Shown here: positions 13,409 to 26,359 of the stretch, piece by piece
Position numbering within the stretch: position 1 is the stretch's first letter
Layout: each line of letters opens with the position of its first letter
NCBI GenBank assembly: GCA_933228675.1
Contig: OW121744.1
Location: 101,083,622 to 101,147,621, forward strand
Reading direction: 5' to 3'
DNA length: 64,000 bases
Source: Stomorhina lunata
Taxonomy: Eukaryota; Arthropoda; Insecta; Diptera; Rhiniidae
Translations under genes and position numbers: made by a program
Notes under the pieces: model-generated
Databases searched by the model: none
What the model saw: the letters and a program-made list of their open reading frames with translations, nothing else
Told to the model about the DNA's origin: nothing

Positions 13409-15074
13409 GTTATTAAGGGAATCTTTTCATTTATATGAAAAGTTCTTGTATACGAAAGTATCTGTTATTAATGGGAAATGGTGTAATGCCATTTGGTTGT
13501 CTTTTGCTGTAGGGTTTTCAAATATAATAACCATTATAAAACTAACTTGTGATGATAAATAATATTTAAAATTAAATTTTAACTGCTACACATGTGTATT
13601 TAAGTTCCCTCCTCATATTTTTTGTCTTGTATAGCATAACATTTTAGCATTCATTATTAACAATTACCAAAAAATTCACAAAAAAGTGGAACTTTTCCTT
13701 CAACCATTTGAGCACAAACCGCATTAAAATTTCATAAATTGTTCACACCACATAACTAGACTTGTTACATGAATTCATTCAAACTTATTTGCCAACATCA
13801 CAGAAACAACAGCAGCAAAAAAGAAAATCACTTACTTTTCTACAGATTTTTGAACATTTTGAAACATTTCACACTTGGTCCTTTTTGACTCATCAAAAAT
13901 CTGTGAAAAATCCTTATAGAGAAACCAAAAATAAGCTGGCCAAAAAATGTATGAGGAAACGGGCATTACAAAATTTTGCGAACACAGCTGAAGGGCTACA
14001 CAGTCAAACAGTTATTTAACAGGACTAAGGACCAAAAACTAAAACCCACCGAAACCTGCTAGAGCTGTTTGTTGAACGAGTATTTACAAGTACCAAAAAT
14101 AAGTAAAGCTTTCACACAGCTTCAAACACATACATATGTTTTAACCATTTTTAAGAGTTTAGCAAAAAAAGGACAACATACATATATGCCTGCCTTCATG
14201 CAATCATTCACTCATTCCGCAACTCACTTATATAAACAGACAGGAACTGTAGACAAAAAAAGACAAGTTATACAAGTGTTTTTAAGCTTGTTCTTTTCAT
14301 GGTCATCATGGTTGTCACTCATCATCGTCGTCCTCATCATCATCGCCAGGTTTCAAAATATGCAGCACAATTTTGAAAAAGTTGTAGTGTGAATGTGTAT
14401 AAATGAGGTTTGAGACCAAAGTGTATGTGTCTGTGTGTGCGTGTGTGTGTGTATATGCTGAGGAGTGCCAAACTTAAAGGACAAAAGAATCCTTCATTCG
14501 TTCTCGTTTTGTTTTTATCCTTTTTTTTGAGGGTATTGGTCGTGGTAGTCAAAGTGGTGGCGTTGGTAATGTTGGTAATGTTGATGATGTTTTGTATCTG
14601 CTTTATTGCTGAAATCCACACACAACATCATTGAGTTGGCCAAAAGCCATGAAAAAAACAAAATTTTGGAGTTGAGAAAAAAATATATAAAGCAGAATTT
14701 TTACCATACGCCTTGAATTTAATGCTAAATTTTGATGTTATACCTACGTATTTCTATACAGTTATGGAAAATTACTTACGGACAATATGAAGAGTCAAAA
14801 ATAGACGAATGTCCAGGCAAACGGCTTAATGTGATGCCGAGACAAGTGGTTATGCACAGCAACTCAAATCCTTATACTGCCTCATCATATAGCTCTGGTT
14901 ATTAAATTCAAATATACATACATTTGGTCATTATGCAAGCACTTAGTTAAATGGTAGAAATTATGTCTGAAATTCAAAGGCCTTAACTTTATGGACCTTT
15001 GGACTAGTACTTCTTTATTTCAAAACATAATTTTCTTAAGAAATTATGTGTATAACAGTTTTATAAATATAATT
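13409..15074. other. Unique intronic sequence with simple repeats
   Basis: Contains a GT-rich run (14421-14456) and short ATC/GTT-type trinucleotide stretches near 14305-14345 and 14540-14590. The frames at 13762-14019 and 14069-14392 have no recognisable domain and look like chance. Confidence 0.5.
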
Positions 15075-15250
15075 TTCTATTCACGTTGGCATTCCATAGC
15101 ACCAGAAGCCGAACACTTTTTGTAATTTTCGTAAATATCACGATCATTAATGAAACTCTTGAAAGTGACTTTTGAAGTTAATCAATTGGGATCTGGATAT
15201 TAGCAAAGTCGGCTAGTGCTGCTTTGTTAAAGAAAATACAAAAACAAAAT
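15075..15250 (-). pseudogene. Decayed coding-like segment, copy 1
   Basis: On the minus strand this region reads in broken frames: DFANIQI, then KSHFQEF, then, after a shift, DRDIYENYKKCSASGAMECQ ending at a stop. The same order of motifs occurs in 26055-26235, and the two DNA segments align along their length. I do not recognise the parent protein. Each copy stands just left of an AT-rich array, so the two may descend from a duplication that included the array edge. Confidence 0.55.
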
Positions 15251-15309
15251 ATACAAGAAACAAAATAAAAATCCAATTTATAACAACAAAATATAAGGTT
15301 CGAGGGAAG

Positions 15310-17935
15310 AAAGAAAAATTGTTGATAAAAAAATGTTGTAAAGAAAAATACAAAAATTTTCTATTTTTGATATAAAGAATTTCTATAGAAAAATTAAAAA
15401 AAAAATTATATGGAGACATTTTTGATAACAAAATTCTCTATAGAGAAATTTTGATCAAAAATGTTTCTATAAGAAATTGTTGATAATTTCCTAAAGAGAA
15501 ACAATTTTGATAAAAAAAAATTTTTCTATACAAAAATTTTCGATAAAAAAATTTTTCTGTAGACAAATTTTCGACAAAAAATTTTTTTATAGAAAAATTT
15601 TCGACAAAAATTTTTTTTATAGAAAAATTTTCGATAAAAAAATTTTTCTATAGAAAAATTTTATTACAAAAAATTTTCTATAGAAAAATTTTTTATAAAA
15701 AATTTTCTATAGAAAAAGTTTTGATGCAAAAATTTTCTATAGAAAAATTTTTTATAAAAAAATTTTCTATAGAAAAAGTTTTGATGCAAAAATTTTCTAT
15801 AGAAAAATTTTTGATACAAAAATTGTTCTACAGCAACATTTTTTTATCGAAATTTTTTGTTTATTCCAAAAGATTAAAAATGTGTCTATCGAAAAATTTT
15901 GTATAGAAAATTTTTATATAGAAAAATTTTTTATCGAAAAATTGGAATAAAAAAATTTTCGATAAAAAAATGTTTATATCAAAAATTTTCTATAGAAAAA
16001 TTTTCGATAAAAAAATTTTTCTACAGCAAAATTTTTTTATCGAAATTTTTTTTTATTCCAAAAAATTTAAAATTTGTCTATCGAAAAATTTTTTATCCAA
16101 AATTTTTGTATAGAAAAATTATTTATCGAAAAATTTTAATAAAAAAATTTTCGATACAAAAATTTTTCGACAGAAAAATCTTCGATAAAAAATTTTTACT
16201 ATAGAAAAATTTTCTATAAAAATTTGTTTCTATAGAAAAATTTTCTGTAAAAAATTTTCTATAGAAAAATATTCTTTAAAAAAATTTAAAATTTAAATTT
16301 AAGAAAATTTTTATTTTTCTGTAGAAAAATTTTTGATACAAAAATTTCTATAGAGAAATTTTTGATAAAAAAATTTCTATGAAAAAATTTTTGATAAAAT
16401 TTTCTATAGAAAAATTTTTGATACAAAAATTATCTACAGAAAAATTTTTGAAACAAAAATTTTTGTTTCAAAAATTTTACTTATCAGAAAATTTTTGATA
16501 TCAGAAATTTTCTGTAGAAAAATTTTCGAAAAAAAAAAAAATTTTCTACAGCAAAATTTTTTTATCGAAATTTTTTTTTATTCCAAAAAATTGAAAATTT
16601 GTCTATCGAAAAATTTTTTATCCAAAATTTTTGTATAGAAAAATTTTTTATCGAAAAATTTTAATAAAAAAAATTTTCGATAGAAAAATTTTTCGACAGA
16701 AAAATTTTCGATAAAAAATGTTTACTATAGAAAAATTTTCTATAAAAATTTGTTTCTATAGAAAAATTTTCGATAAAAAATTTTTTCTATAGAATAATTT
16801 TCTATAAACAAATTTTTTGTAAAAAATTTTCTATAGAAAAATATTCTCAAAAAAAATTTAAAATTTAAATTGGAGAAAATTTTTATTTTTCTATAGAAAC
16901 ATTTTTGATACAAAAATTTCTATAGAAAAATTTTTGATACAAAAATATCTATGAAAAAATTTTTTAAAAAATTTTCTATAGAAAAATTTTTGATAAAAAA
17001 AATTTTCTATAGAAAAACTTTTGATACAAAAATTTTATACAGAAAAATTTTTGATATCAAAAATTTTCTATAGAAAACATTTTTATCAACATTTTTTTTT
17101 AATTCCAAAAAATTGAAAATTTTTCTATCGAAAATTTTTGTATAGAAAATTTTTTTATCGAAAAATTGGAATAAAAAAAATTTTCGATAAAAAATTTTTT
17201 TTTATAGAAAAATTTGATTCTATAGAAAAATTTTCGATAAACAATTTTTTCTATAGAATAATTTCCTTTAGACAAATTTTCTGTAAAAAATTTTCTATAG
17301 AAAAATATTCTTTAAAAAAATTTAAAATTTAAATTTAAGAAAATTTTTATTTTTCTGTAGAAAAATTTGTGATACAAAATTTTCTATAGAAAAATTTTTG
17401 ATAAACAAATTTCTATGAAAAAATTTTTGATAAAATTTTCTATAGAAAAATTTTTGATAAAAAAAATTCAAGAATTTTTTTTCTATAAAAAAATTCTTCT
17501 ATACAAAAATTTGTGATAAAAAATTTTTCGATTGACAAATTTTCGATAAAAAAATTTTTCTTTAGAAAAATTTTCTTTAAAAATTTGTTTCTATAGAAAA
17601 ATTTTCGATAAAAAAATTTTTTATAAAAATTTGTTTCTATAGAAAATTTTTTTATAAAAATTTGTTTCTATAGAAAAATTTTCGATAATAAATTTTTTCT
17701 ATAGAATAATTTTCTATAAACAAATTTTCTGTAAAAAAATTTTGTATAGAATAAAATTTTTATTTTTCTATAAAAAAAACTTTTGATACAAAAATTTCTA
17801 TTGAAATTTTTTTGATAAAATTTTCTTAAGAAATATTTTTGATAAAGAAATTTTCTATAGAGAATTTTTTGATAAGAAAATTTTCTATAGAAACATTTTG
17901 ATACAAAAATTTCTATAGAAACATTTTTGATGAAA
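15310..17935. repeat. AT-rich 28-31 bp array with ~0.5-kb higher-order repeats
   Basis: Boxes of TTTTCTATAGAAAA alternate with TTTTCGATAAAAAA or TTTTTGATACAAAA. A longer block recurs: a segment beginning CTACAGCAAAATTTTTTTATC and passing through TTTATTCCAAAAAATT starts near 15831, 16018, 16547 and (altered) 17085. A second marker, AAATTTAAAATTTAAATT, occurs near 16285, 16857 and 17320. The array is therefore organised above the monomer level. Confidence 0.9.
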
Positions 17936-18609
17936 ACAAAATAGCGAATATTAAAAAAAGGCATATTAACAATTCTCACTTCCTGTTAACTCTACCAATA
18001 GCCACATTTCCGTTTTCCCTAAACAAACATATTATCTAATAAAGCACATATAAACACTTACTCATTTCTATCTTTATACAAATTTACACTCATAAACATT
18101 CACTTGAGCCCTTTTAACCAAATGTTGTCTACATTTGAACAAAAAAAAAATCCTTTAGAGTAAAAAATAAAACAATGGCCCTTAAGACCATTTAAATAAA
18201 AGGTATAACAGACAGCTACAAGAACAACAATAACAACTACAAAAACAATAATATTGTAATAATCAACAACAAAACACCTTTAATGACAGCAACAGCTACA
18301 ACTACAACAGCAACGATGCAGTAGCAAAACTGCAATAAATCTTTAGAGAGAATAAGTGATGGTTTGTTATGAGCTTTTAGAGAGAGTGAATGTGTCAAAA
18401 ATGTATGTTCAAGAAAATTTTATACAAATTTGTGGTTAAATATCATCTAGAGACATTAAGAATTTATGACAGTTAACAAATAAGTGAAGAAAAAACAAAA
18501 TAATCATAAGGATAAGGCTAAACAAAAGACAATTAGGATAATGTTGTTAAAGAAGGATTTGATTTTAGTAGAGTAAACATTTGCAAAATTCTTGTAATAA
18601 AAAATTGAG
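17936..18609. other. Unique intronic sequence
   Basis: Contains a CAA/ACA-rich stretch near 18215-18325. No exon or element recognised. Confidence 0.5.
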
Positions 18610-21215
18610 TAAAACATGATTTTCTTAAGAAAAATTTGTGTATAACAAAGTTTTTTTATAGAAAAATATGGGTATAACATAATTTTGTATAAAAAAAATT
18701 GTGTATAACAGATTTTTCTGTAGAAAAATTTGTGCATAACAGATTTTTCTATAGAAAAATTTGTGTATAGCAGATTTTTCTATAGAAAAATTTGTGTATA
18801 ACACATTTTTCTGTAGAAAAATTTATGTATAACATATTTTTCTATAGAAAAATTTGTGTATAACACATTTTTCTATAGAAAAATTTGTGTATAACAGATT
18901 TTTCTATAGAAAAATTTGTGTATAACAGATTTTTCTATAAAAAATTTGTGTATAACACATTTTTCTATAGAAAAATTTGTGTATAACAGATTTTTCTATA
19001 GAAAAATTTGTGTATAACACATTTTTCTGTAGAAAATTTTGTGTATAACATATTTTTCTATAGAAAAATTTGTGTATAAGACATTTTTCTATGGAAAAAT
19101 TTGTGTATAACACATTTTTTTATAGAAAAATTTGTATATAACACATTTTTCTATAGAAAAATTTGTATATAACATTTTTTTCTATAGAAAAATTTGTGTA
19201 TAACACATTTTTCTATAGAAAAATTTGTGTATAACACATTTTTCTATTAAAAAATTTGTGTATAACACATTTTTCTATAGAAAAATTTGTGTATAACACA
19301 TTTTTCTATAGAAAAATTTGTGTATAACACATTTTTCTATTGAAAAATTTGTGTATAACACATTTTTCTATAGAAAAATTTGTGTATAACACATTTTTCT
19401 ATAAAAAAATTGTGTATAACACATTTTTCTATAGAAAAATTTGTGTATAACACATTTTTCTATAGAAAAATTTGTGTATAACAGATTTTTCTATAGAAAA
19501 ATTTGTATATTACAGATTTTTCTTTCGAAAAATTTGTGTATAACACATTTTTCTATAGAAAAATTTGTGTATAATACATTTTTCTGTAGAAAAATTTGTG
19601 TATAACACTTTTTTCTATAGAAAAATTTGTGTATAACACATTTTTCTATAGAAAAATTTGTGTATAACACATTTTTCTATAAAAAAATTGTGTATAACAC
19701 ATTTTTCTATAGAAAAATTTGTGTATAACACATTTTTCTATAGAAAAATTTGTGTATAACACATTTTTCTATAGAAAAATTTGTGTATAACACATTCTTC
19801 TATAGAAAAATTTGTGTATAACATATTTTTCTATAGACAAATTTGTGTAAAACAGATTTTTCTATAGAAAAATTTGTATATTACAGATTTTTCTTTAGAA
19901 AAATTTGTGTATAACACATTTTTCTATAGAAAAATTTGTGTATAATACATTTTTCTGTAGAAAAATTTGTGTATAACATATTTTTCTATAGAAAAATTTG
20001 TGTATAACACATTTTTCTATAGAAAAATTTGTGTATAACACATTTTTCTATAGAAAAATTTGTGTATAACACATTTTTCTATAAAAAATTTGTGTATAAC
20101 ACATTTTTCTATAGAAAAATTTGTGTATAACACATTTTTCTATAGAAAAATTTGCAAATAACACATTTTTCTATAGAAAAGTTTGTGTATAACAAATTTT
20201 TCTATAGAAAATTTTGTGTATAACAGATTTTTCTATAGAAAAATTTGTGTATAACAGATTTTTCTATAGAAAAATTTGTGTATAACATATTTTTCTATAG
20301 AAAATTTGTATATAACATATTTTGCTCTAAAAAAATTGTGTATAACATATTTTCTATAAACAAATTTATGTATAAGAGATTTTTCTATAGAAAAATTGTG
20401 TATAACAGATTTTTCTATGGAAAATTTTGTGTAGAACAGATTTTTTTATAGAAAAATTTGTTTATAAGAAATTTTTCTATAGAAAAATTTGTATATAACA
20501 GATTGTTCTATAAAAAAATTTGTGTATAACAGATTTTTCTTCAGGCAAATTAGTATATAACACATTTTTGTATATAAAAATTTGTGTATAACACATTTTT
20601 CTATAGAAAAATTTGTATATAACACATTTTTCTATAAAAAATTTGTATATAACACATTTTTCTATAAAAAATTTGTGTATAACACATTTTTCTATTGAAA
20701 AATTTGTGTATAACATATTTTTCCTTAAAAAAAATTGTGTATAACACATTTAGAAAATTTTGTGTATAACTCATTTTTCTTTAGAAAAATTTGTGTATAA
20801 CACATTTTTCTATTGAAAAATTTGTGTATAACACATTTTGCTATTGAAAAATTTGTGTATAACACATTTTTCTATTGAAAAATTTGCGAATAACACATTT
20901 TTCTGTAGAAAAATTTGTGTATAACAGATTTTTCTATGGAAAAATGTGTGTATAACACATTTTTCTTTAGAAAGATTTAGGTATAACAAAGTTTTTTACA
21001 GAAAAATTTATTCATATCAAATTTTTTTACAGAAAAATTTATACATATCAAATTTTTCTATAGTAAAATTTGTGTGCAACAAAATTTTTCTCTAGAAAAA
21101 TTTGTGTAAAACAAAATTTTCTCTAGAAAAATTTGTGTGTAACAAAATTTCTTTAGAAAAATTTGTATTCAATAAATGTTTCTATAGGAAAATTTTTGTG
21201 TAACAAAATTTTCAT
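18610..21215. repeat. 31-bp satellite, TTTGTGTATAACACA spacer
   Basis: About 84 units of 31 bp, each with the box TTTTTCTATAGAAAAA followed by TTTGTGTATAACACA (or ...CAGA, ...CATA). The centre (about 18700-20300) is well homogenised. The right edge (20900-21215) decays to variants such as TGTGTAACAAAATTTT. This is the longest CTATAG-box array of a single spacer type in the 30.7-kb intron. Confidence 0.97.
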
Positions 21216-22329
21216 TTATTTTCCAATCATAATTTCTGCAATGTCAAAATAAATTTGATACTTGTTCAATCATCACGTAAATTGTCATTTCACAACTGTC
21301 ACTTGTTCTTCTACGATAAATATTTTTTTCTCCCTGATTTAGTTGAAGTCTTTGTGTTTTTGATTTTGATTTTTTTTTTGGATAAGACTTTAAAGAGGAT
21401 ACATACATACATACATGGTTTGAAAACTACTTTGGCTAGAGGAGTATTTTTGTGTTTTATGCAACGAATTATGATGCTGGGTATTTTTTTCCATATAATT
21501 CTTGGAAAAAGTAGCAGTAGTAGCATTAAAATACTAGAATGCTGAAGAAAAAAAAGTCAACAAACTGATAATTCAATCATGTTGCCATAACAAACCCCCA
21601 CAAAATTACGTGATCAGTTTACACAATAACAACAATTATGAATGACAAAAAGACGACATACAGTCAACTTTAGAACAAAGTTTTAAAAGGGACACACACT
21701 CACTCACACAAAAGCTTATTAAAGGACCCTATTTAAGCTTAAACAAATCCTCTCATCTACTATTTTTGACCTTATTATACGACTTCTCTTCTTCAATTGT
21801 TCGTTGCGAGGCAAAATGAAATGAGTAAGAGAGTGCATTATTCATTAAAAATTATTATTCATTTTATAATTTTGTGTTGACTCTTTAGACGTGCAGGACA
21901 TGGTCAAAACTCATATTCTGTTTTATTAAAAAATATGAATAAAAAAATGATATTTATTTGTTGTATTTCATGTAGAAAATTACTATTGCATATATTAGTT
22001 TAAAAACTAATTTTTATGAGCAAAACAAAAATCCAAATCCAAACTATTATAAAGTTGGGTAAACTTATATGGAAATACAGATAAAATTTTTAGTTTTTTA
22101 TGAGAATTTTGGAAAAGTTAAATAAAAAGGGGGAGTATAATATAATTTGCTAAAATATTTCAGCAGCTTTGACAGCTGTTGTTGTGCGAAAATTGTTTTA
22201 GAAATTATACCATAATTTAGCTATAATTTGCTTTTGACTTCACACTCGTAATGTATGAGAAATTCATGAATGAATTTAAGAATTAAGCTGATTTTAATTT
22301 AAATAATTACGAAGTGTTCGGAATAGAAT
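21216..22329. other. Unique AT-rich intronic sequence
   Basis: No exon recognised. The two overlapping frames near 21255-21545 on opposite strands have no domain. A short CATACATA run sits at about 21400-21415. Confidence 0.5.
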
Positions 22330-22990
22330 TTCAGTTTTATTAAGGGCGTGCCATGGCGATGAAATTTTGCATACTTGTTTATATATACATAAAGTACCTG
22401 GGGGACCGAGCCTTACTCGGAGCTTTATGATAAGCATTTCGAGGCGAATTTTAAAGTTTTCATATATTTTTTTTTATAAAGTACTAACCAATTAAAATAA
22501 ATTTAGAGAAAAGACACAAATATCCAATTAATTTTGAATCAGTTTATTCATTTTGTCCTATCAACACATGCATAGTTTAATATGAATAATTTTGAAAATT
22601 GGTCTTACCGACTTAGAAACCTCCATCGGCTCATGCGCAAGAACTTTGCCAAATATCGTAGTCTGATAAAATGCACAGTTTACGATTCAATTCAATTTGA
22701 GTAATTTTCAGTGGCGTCATCTGTTGGAAATTGTTCATACCAATTAAAAAACCCTCATGGGCCCATTTGCAACAACTTCGCTAAGGATCATATACAACTT
22801 CGCTAAAGATACAAATGCACAGTTTGCGATAAAATTCGGTTTGAGTAATTTTCAGTGGCGCCACCTGTCGGCTAGTGATACAAACTTAAAAACCTTTGTC
22901 GTCTCATGCGTAACAACTTTAGCTAAGGGTCATTGCATGAGCATAACATTGTTATATGCATAGTTTACTATTCTATAAAGGACATACAGA
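22330..22990. repeat. Dispersed-element-like block with ~140-bp internal repeats
   Basis: Three imperfect units share the words CTCATGCGYAACAACTT, ATGCACAGTTTRCGAT and GAGTAATTTTCAGTGGCG. The last word starts near 22700 and again near 22841, a period of about 141 bp. The preceding segment (GGGGGACCGAGCCTTACTCG near 22400) differs in base composition from the AT-rich surroundings. It resembles a non-autonomous DNA element with internal tandem repeats, but I cannot name a family. Confidence 0.6.
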
Positions 22991-23660
22991 CAGAAAAACC
23001 TTAATTTGTTAAAAAGTTATAACATTACCAATTTTTTCCACTTTTATTCCCTAATTTCAAAAAAGTTACATATGCATATTTGTTACTTGGTACCAATTGA
23101 ATTCGGTACTTTTTATAAAAACGCAGTTAACATTTTGTTTCTATTCATATTAATTCATGAGGTGTTATGTTATCATTTTATCCCTTTTTTTTACCAATTT
23201 TGGCCCTCGAAATCAAAAAAGTACCAAACACGTGTTCAATATTTTTCTCGCGTTTATTACAAAATTATTTTCTATATTGTTTGGTTAAAAAGATAACAAT
23301 GGCTTAAAAATGGTACCAAAAAAATTATTTTCACCCTTTTTTACCCCCTAACGGGCATAGATTGAAAAAAGTACCAAATACCTGTCCGCTTATTTTAACA
23401 GCTATTCAATTTTTTTTCGTTTTTTTCCCATTTTTACCCGTTCCAAAAGTCCCTTTTTCTAGACCTATACATCAAAAAAGGTACCCACTGTCCAAAATTT
23501 CATCAAAATCGTCAAAGCCGTTATCGAGATAGCCATATATATTAAGAATATAAGATATGTATATATATATATATATAATTCCCCGATAAAATTCCAATGG
23601 GAACAAGGGGTACATTGACAATGAACAGCATCCGATTCTATTTTTAGACTCATTAAAAGG
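22991..23660. repeat. Imperfect ~110-160-bp repeats with AAAAAAGTACC motif
   Basis: Four units carry AAAAAAGT(T)ACC-like words near 23058, 23217, 23367 and 23475, each after a pyrimidine-rich TTTTACC stretch. The right end reads CCAAAATTTCATCAAAATCG, CAAAGCCGTTATCGAGATAG and a short TA microsatellite (23561-23576). It continues the composite element that starts at 22330. No coding capacity. Confidence 0.5.
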
Positions 23661-23699
23661 GACCTACGTTTAAACTCCGGCTCCGAACGGCAAATGCAT

Positions 23700-25075
23700 T
23701 AGGTAGAGAAAAAAATCCGTTGACTTTTTGGGGTACCTGCCTTGCCCCTCCATTTTTTACGCTTATTTTTCATTTCAAAAGTTTTTTAAACATAACAAAA
23801 AATGTTTTCGATATCCATGAAATTCTTTATTCAGTATAATCACGCTTGATGTCATTATGTGTGGAACTCGGTTTCTTTTGCATGACCACCACGGGCACGC
23901 TTGCAGAAGTCCAGACGCTGAACCCGATTTTCGACGGTTTTCAAGCATAAATTGGCTGATACTGCTGCAATTTCACGTTCGATATTCATACGAAGTTCAT
24001 CAGTCGTAGCTGACTTGTTGGCTTAAACCATAGACTTGACGTAGCCCCACAGAAAAAAGTCTAACGGCGTCGAATCGCACGAAAGAGGCGGCCAATCGAC
24101 TGGACCATTTCATAAAAAAACACGTTCTCCAAACTTGTTTTTCAATAAATTGATTATGACATTCGCTGTGTGGCTTGAGGCGTCGTCCTGTTGGAATCCC
24201 ATGTCCTCTATGTCCATATCATCCAATTGGGGGCCAAAAATATTCGGTTATCATTGAACGGTAACGTGTCGGTCTTGATCTTCACGCCCATAAACCGCAC
24301 AAAACCGTAATATTTTTGTAATGCAATAATGATTCATGGAGTTTGTATGAATTGCCACCTGACCAATAACGCATATTATGTTTATTGACAAAGCCATTCA
24401 GCTAGAAATGAGCCTCAATGCAGAAGATGTTTAGCGCTTTTAACGTTGAGGCCACTGACTCCGAATTTCGGTAGTAAATTTTAATAATTTCGACTCTTTA
24501 TTGGCTTGTATATTTTTTCATCATGAAATGGCAAACCTTAATGAAAAGAAATGTCAAAAGATTAGCAAGAAATATGGCGTCGTCTGCTATCCTTTCAGAT
24601 GTACTTTTGCTGCGTTCCAATTGAAAAACCCGATATAAGCCACAATTCTCAATAGAATTTTAAAAAGTTCAGTATACGTCTGTTAATTTATCCAAGAAAG
24701 AGTTATGGTAATTTTGGTTAAGATACCTGACTCTTTGAGGTACTTGCCTTGGGCCCCCATTTATTCACTTATTTTGGTTATCAATGTATAAGCCGGAATT
24801 CTCAACAAAATTTGATGAAATTCAACACGCGTCTATTAGTTTATCCAACAAAAAGCTCTACTAATTTTAGTTAAAATCCCTCCACTCCCTGGGGTACCTG
24901 CTTTAGGCCCCTCTTTTTCACTTAATTTTCTTCTCGATATATAAGCCGCGATTCTAAGCAGAATTCCATGAAATTTGACGCCCGTCTATTAGTTGACCCA
25001 CAAAAGAGCTCTACTCACTTTGGTTGAGACCCGTCGACTCCTAGGGGTACCTACCTTGGACTAACACTTAAATTA
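23700..25075. repeat. 153-bp tandem repeat interrupted by a transposon
   Basis: TATAAGCC marks the same point of consecutive units at 24634, 24787 and 24940, exactly 153 bp apart. Each unit later carries GGGGTACCTGCCTTGGGCCC or a variant. The same GGGGTACCTGCCTTGCCCCTCC phrase appears at 23730, left of the transposase pseudogene, so the DD41D-type element probably inserted inside an existing array. Unit identity is moderate. Confidence 0.75.
23855..24524 (-). pseudogene. Internally deleted mariner-type (DD41D-like) transposase
   Basis: Reading on the minus strand, the frame starts at an ATG-ATG (complement of 24519-24524) with MMKKYTSQ, a stop, then RVEIIKIYYRNSESVASTLK. This is a typical N-terminal helix-turn-helix. 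It jumps in the same frame to NIFCIEAHF (stop) LNGFVNKHNMRYW and later ITVLCGLWA, so a large part of the protein is missing between. Further on come EYFWP, a frameshift, then FQQDDASSHTA with the second acidic residue. The end is TPLDFFLWGYVKSMV, a stop, and a good C-terminus to TGA-free RGGHAKETEFHT and TAA. I count 41 residues between the D of QQD and the D of LDFFLWG, which would be a DD41D member of the Tc1/mariner superfamily. Four stops and a frameshift make it inactive. Confidence 0.85.
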
Positions 25076-26054
25076 AATTTGATTAAAAAGTTAAGCCTAA
25101 ACGACTGCAACACTTTTTGCTTCAATTATTTATATCTAACAATTTATGTGACTTTTTTCAGAAAAATTGGAATTTTGTTCTTCTATCGGTAAATTTCGGC
25201 GAATTTTTTTCGCTCAATCTATAGAAGAGACTTTAGCCTTTTTCATGGTTGTAGTAGGACCACCGCGAAAAACCGAGCCAACTTAGTTTTTGTCCAAAGA
25301 AAAACGAAAACACGGAATTTTGTAGAGCTTTGTTGATTTCCTGATATATTCTAAACTAAGGCTGAAGTTCTGTGCAATTGGATAGATTTTTTAATACTAA
25401 AATGATTTAAAGAAATGTTTTATTTTTTACAATTTTTAATTTTTTTATAAACTTTCTACACATCCCTCCTAAAAATGTACAAAAAAAACCTAAAACTCCT
25501 CGAAATTTTATTTTGAAAATTTCCCAAACCCGCTTAGTTTTCATAGAACTAAAAACATATAATTTTTATTATAATGACCAGGAATGTTGCAACAAAACGT
25601 TTATCCGTTTCATTCGCATTTTTTTTGTTTTTGCTAAAAGTTGAATACAAAGTTGTAATTGTATTATCCTTTTAATTTTTCATCTTCAACATCACGTTTT
25701 CGTTGTTGGCCAACAATTAGAAGGAACAAAAATTGACTTTTTTAAAATATATACGAATATTTATTTTTGGGGATAAATTACATTACAGCTGCTTAAATGC
25801 TTTAAAGGCTTAACATATGTTACATCTTAAGCGAAAAATGGAAGAAAATTCTAATTGCAATGCAGTCAAAACATGATGAGTAGAAGTTTTGGTTAATTAC
25901 GTCAAATGATATAGGAAGTATAATATATAATATATGTTAAACAACAAAGAGTTATTTTGTAACAAGACATAGATCTTAACTTTTCTGATCTTGCTTTTCT
26001 AAGTGATCCGTAGACTTCAAAGGAAGAGCCGAAGAAGTCAATAGAATAATATAT
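25076..26054. other. Unique intronic sequence, nothing recognised
   Basis: AT-rich, no repeat phrase shared with neighbours and no exon-like frame. Confidence 0.5.
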
Positions 26055-26235
26055 TACTTGTTCATGTCCATTCGTAGGCAGCCCATACCACCAGGAGCCG
26101 AATACTTTTTGTTATATTCGTTAATGTTACGATCACTGAAAATGAGTATTCAAAGCTTCAGTTGAGATTTGGATGTTGGCGAAGTCTTTCGGTGCCGGTT
26201 TGTTAAAAAGATACAAAAACAAAATATACGATTCG
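26055..26235 (-). pseudogene. Decayed coding-like segment, copy 2
   Basis: The minus strand reads NKPAPKDFANIQISTEAL, then NTHFQ and a stop. After a frame change it reads SDRNINEYNKKYSAPGGMGC, LRMDMNK and TAA. It is homologous to 15075-15250 along its length, including the flanking ACAAAAACAAAATATAC to the right. The reading is better preserved than in copy 1. I do not recognise the family. As with copy 1, an AT-rich array begins about 120 bp to the right. Confidence 0.55.
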
Positions 26236-26359
26236 AGAGAACAAAGAAATATAACCTCGAACGTTTTTGAAACGACACTATTATTTTTGCAAACATTGTT
26301 TAAAATAAATGAAGCCGAATTAGGAATATTTTTCGAAACAGAAATAAATACTAATATTA

